Below, in pieces: positions 62,851-64,000 of a stretch of DNA of 64,000 bases. Both the position numbers and the translations under genes were made by a program. The stretch is taken from contig OY294054.1 in the NCBI GenBank assembly GCA_958510825.1, positions 9,898,319 through 9,962,318 on the forward strand. Direction: 5' to 3'. The notes under the pieces were generated by a model. It was not told where the DNA came from. It worked only from the letters and a program-made list of their open reading frames with translations, and searched no databases. Source of the stretch: Brachypterus glaber (lineage: Eukaryota > Arthropoda > Insecta > Coleoptera > Kateretidae). Within the stretch, counting starts at the first letter, position 1, and each line of letters opens with the position of its first letter.

Positions 62851-63753
62851 GAGGAAATGCGCCTAATTTCGGATGGTTTCCAAATTTCGGATAGTAGTGT
62901 ATTTAAGATACTGTCTGCAAAGGTAAACAGAAACCTACTTTTATGTGAAGGCAAAAGTCAAACTAAATCCGTCCTGTAATATGATAACGGTAGAGCTTCT
63001 TCCCTTTAAATGGCAGCACAAATCGTTTATATTGCAAATGGCAGTTTTGTGCTCAGTTGCATTATTATGCTTGTTTATTTTATAAATAATCGTTATAAAA
63101 GTTCGTGATTCTGTCTTGGGTAAGTTATGATGTTAGTTAAGTTGATCCACTATTCATAATTAAGCAATTTGAAAACGTAAACATTCTACAAATTTCTAAT
63201 CTAAAAAGCAGAAAGTTGCCTAATTTTGGATAGACCATTTTTGTGCATTTGATTCCCAATTTCGGATATCCGCAAGGTAATTATTATTCAGGATAACCAA
63301 CCATTAATTATTATTTTTATAATGATACAACAAACTAAGATAAACAATTTTGAAAAAACGAAAATTACCTAAGATACTAAGATATTCGAAATTGGGAATC
63401 TAAAATTATAGTTCCTATAGTATTTCGTAGAAAATCGCTTAATGATTAAATTACGTCTTAAATGTGAAGGAATAACAAGAAACATAATCAATGGGATCCA
63501 GATCTACTCTTAAAAATTTTTTTTCGGATATGTCCGAAATTAGGAGCCCTTTTTCAAATGCACAAAAATGCGCTGATTTTTTTTAACCGTGTTTTTTGGA
63601 AAAAATAAACTGTAATAAAATTGCTTTTATAATAAATCATGGTTCGCTATAATAAGTTGTATCTGGTTATATAAAAAAAATATCAAAAAGTAATACCGAG
63701 TATTAAATATTGAATACATTGTAAATGGTATCCGAAATTAAGCGACTTTCCTC
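62851..63753. mobile_element. TA-flanked TIR element GAGGAAATGCGCCTAATTTC
   Basis: TA at 62849-62850 and 63754-63755. Ends GAGGAAATGCGCCTAATTTC GGAT and ATCCGAAATTAAGCGACTTT CCTC. The word AATTTCGGATA recurs inside in both orientations (62882, 63258, 63531). It suits a Tc1/mariner-type non-autonomous element; no transposase. Confidence 0.75.
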
Positions 63754-64000
63754 TACTACTGAAAATTTTATGCCAACAAATTAAACGGTTCCTGGGATAT
63801 AAAGTAAATATTAAAAAAAAATTCTTTAATTAGGCATAAAAGTTCATATAAACTTTAATTTTTATCTTTTGACGTAAAGTCATCTGCCAAAACAATGTTT
63901 TTTAAAATCTCGATTTTTTGGCTTAAAACTAATGAAAATCGTTTTTCTCACTTGCAGCTACATATAAGATTTAGAATTTGGTTTAATATTAAAAACTACA

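Overview
This window is an AT-rich, repeat-saturated stretch of an arthropod, most probably insect, nuclear genome. The evidence is the set of families present: several non-LTR retrotransposons, a Penelope-like element (PLE) with a GIY-YIG endonuclease, a piggyBac relative, Tc1/mariner-type and hAT-type non-autonomous DNA elements, and a tRNA-derived SINE. There is no operon structure and almost no unique coding sequence. A beetle is possible, but nothing here proves the order.

Layout. 1-2070: 5' half of a minus-strand non-LTR element that runs off the window (endonuclease frame open, ORF1 broken). 2121-7752: tandem and inverted repeats, including a palindrome of about 1.7 kb (5275-7003). 8847-10469: an inverted pair of PLE 3' ends around a 200-base assembly gap, bounded by a 12-bp target-site duplication (TSD). 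11340-15922: degenerate repeats, a terminal-inverted-repeat (TIR) element (12095-12582), a reverse transcriptase (RT) fragment and one copy of interspersed repeat 'X'. 16024-25938: the only convincing host gene, a small secreted Cys-rich protein with a TATA box, exon 1 (16116-16296) and a phase-matched second exon (25814-25878). The inferred 9.5-kb intron holds a damaged CR1-like element, a SINE, a hAT-like repeat and other debris. 26040-30910: a non-LTR fragment, then a full-length minus-strand element with intact ORF1 and a 986-aa ORF2. 31167-34233: palindromic elements and a 190-bp palindromic PLE remnant. 34507-39113: a composite palindromic element carrying a 5'-truncated RNase-H-type non-LTR insertion (14-bp TSD) and a second X copy. 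40355-44550: another full-length element, also with a 986-aa ORF2, splitting an older repeat 'Y'. 45883-47460: a piggyBac-like element with TTAA TSD that keeps the zinc-binding C-terminus. 47985-54812: broken RT fragments, a mariner-type palindromic element, a second SINE and further X copies. 54813-64000: hairpins, tandem repeats, a 110-bp solo PLE terminus with a 14-bp TSD, and TIR elements.

How the parts relate. The two intact non-LTR elements could supply EN/RT activity. The SINEs probably depend on such an element, though no shared 3' tail was found here. Three separate PLE-terminus insertions each carry a hammerhead-ribozyme-like motif, and two are head-to-head palindromes. Many non-autonomous DNA elements are near-complete palindromes, so hairpin-forming DNA is unusually dense.

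All boundaries come from reading the sequence by eye. Alignments, folding and database searches were not possible, and family names rest on recognisable motifs only.
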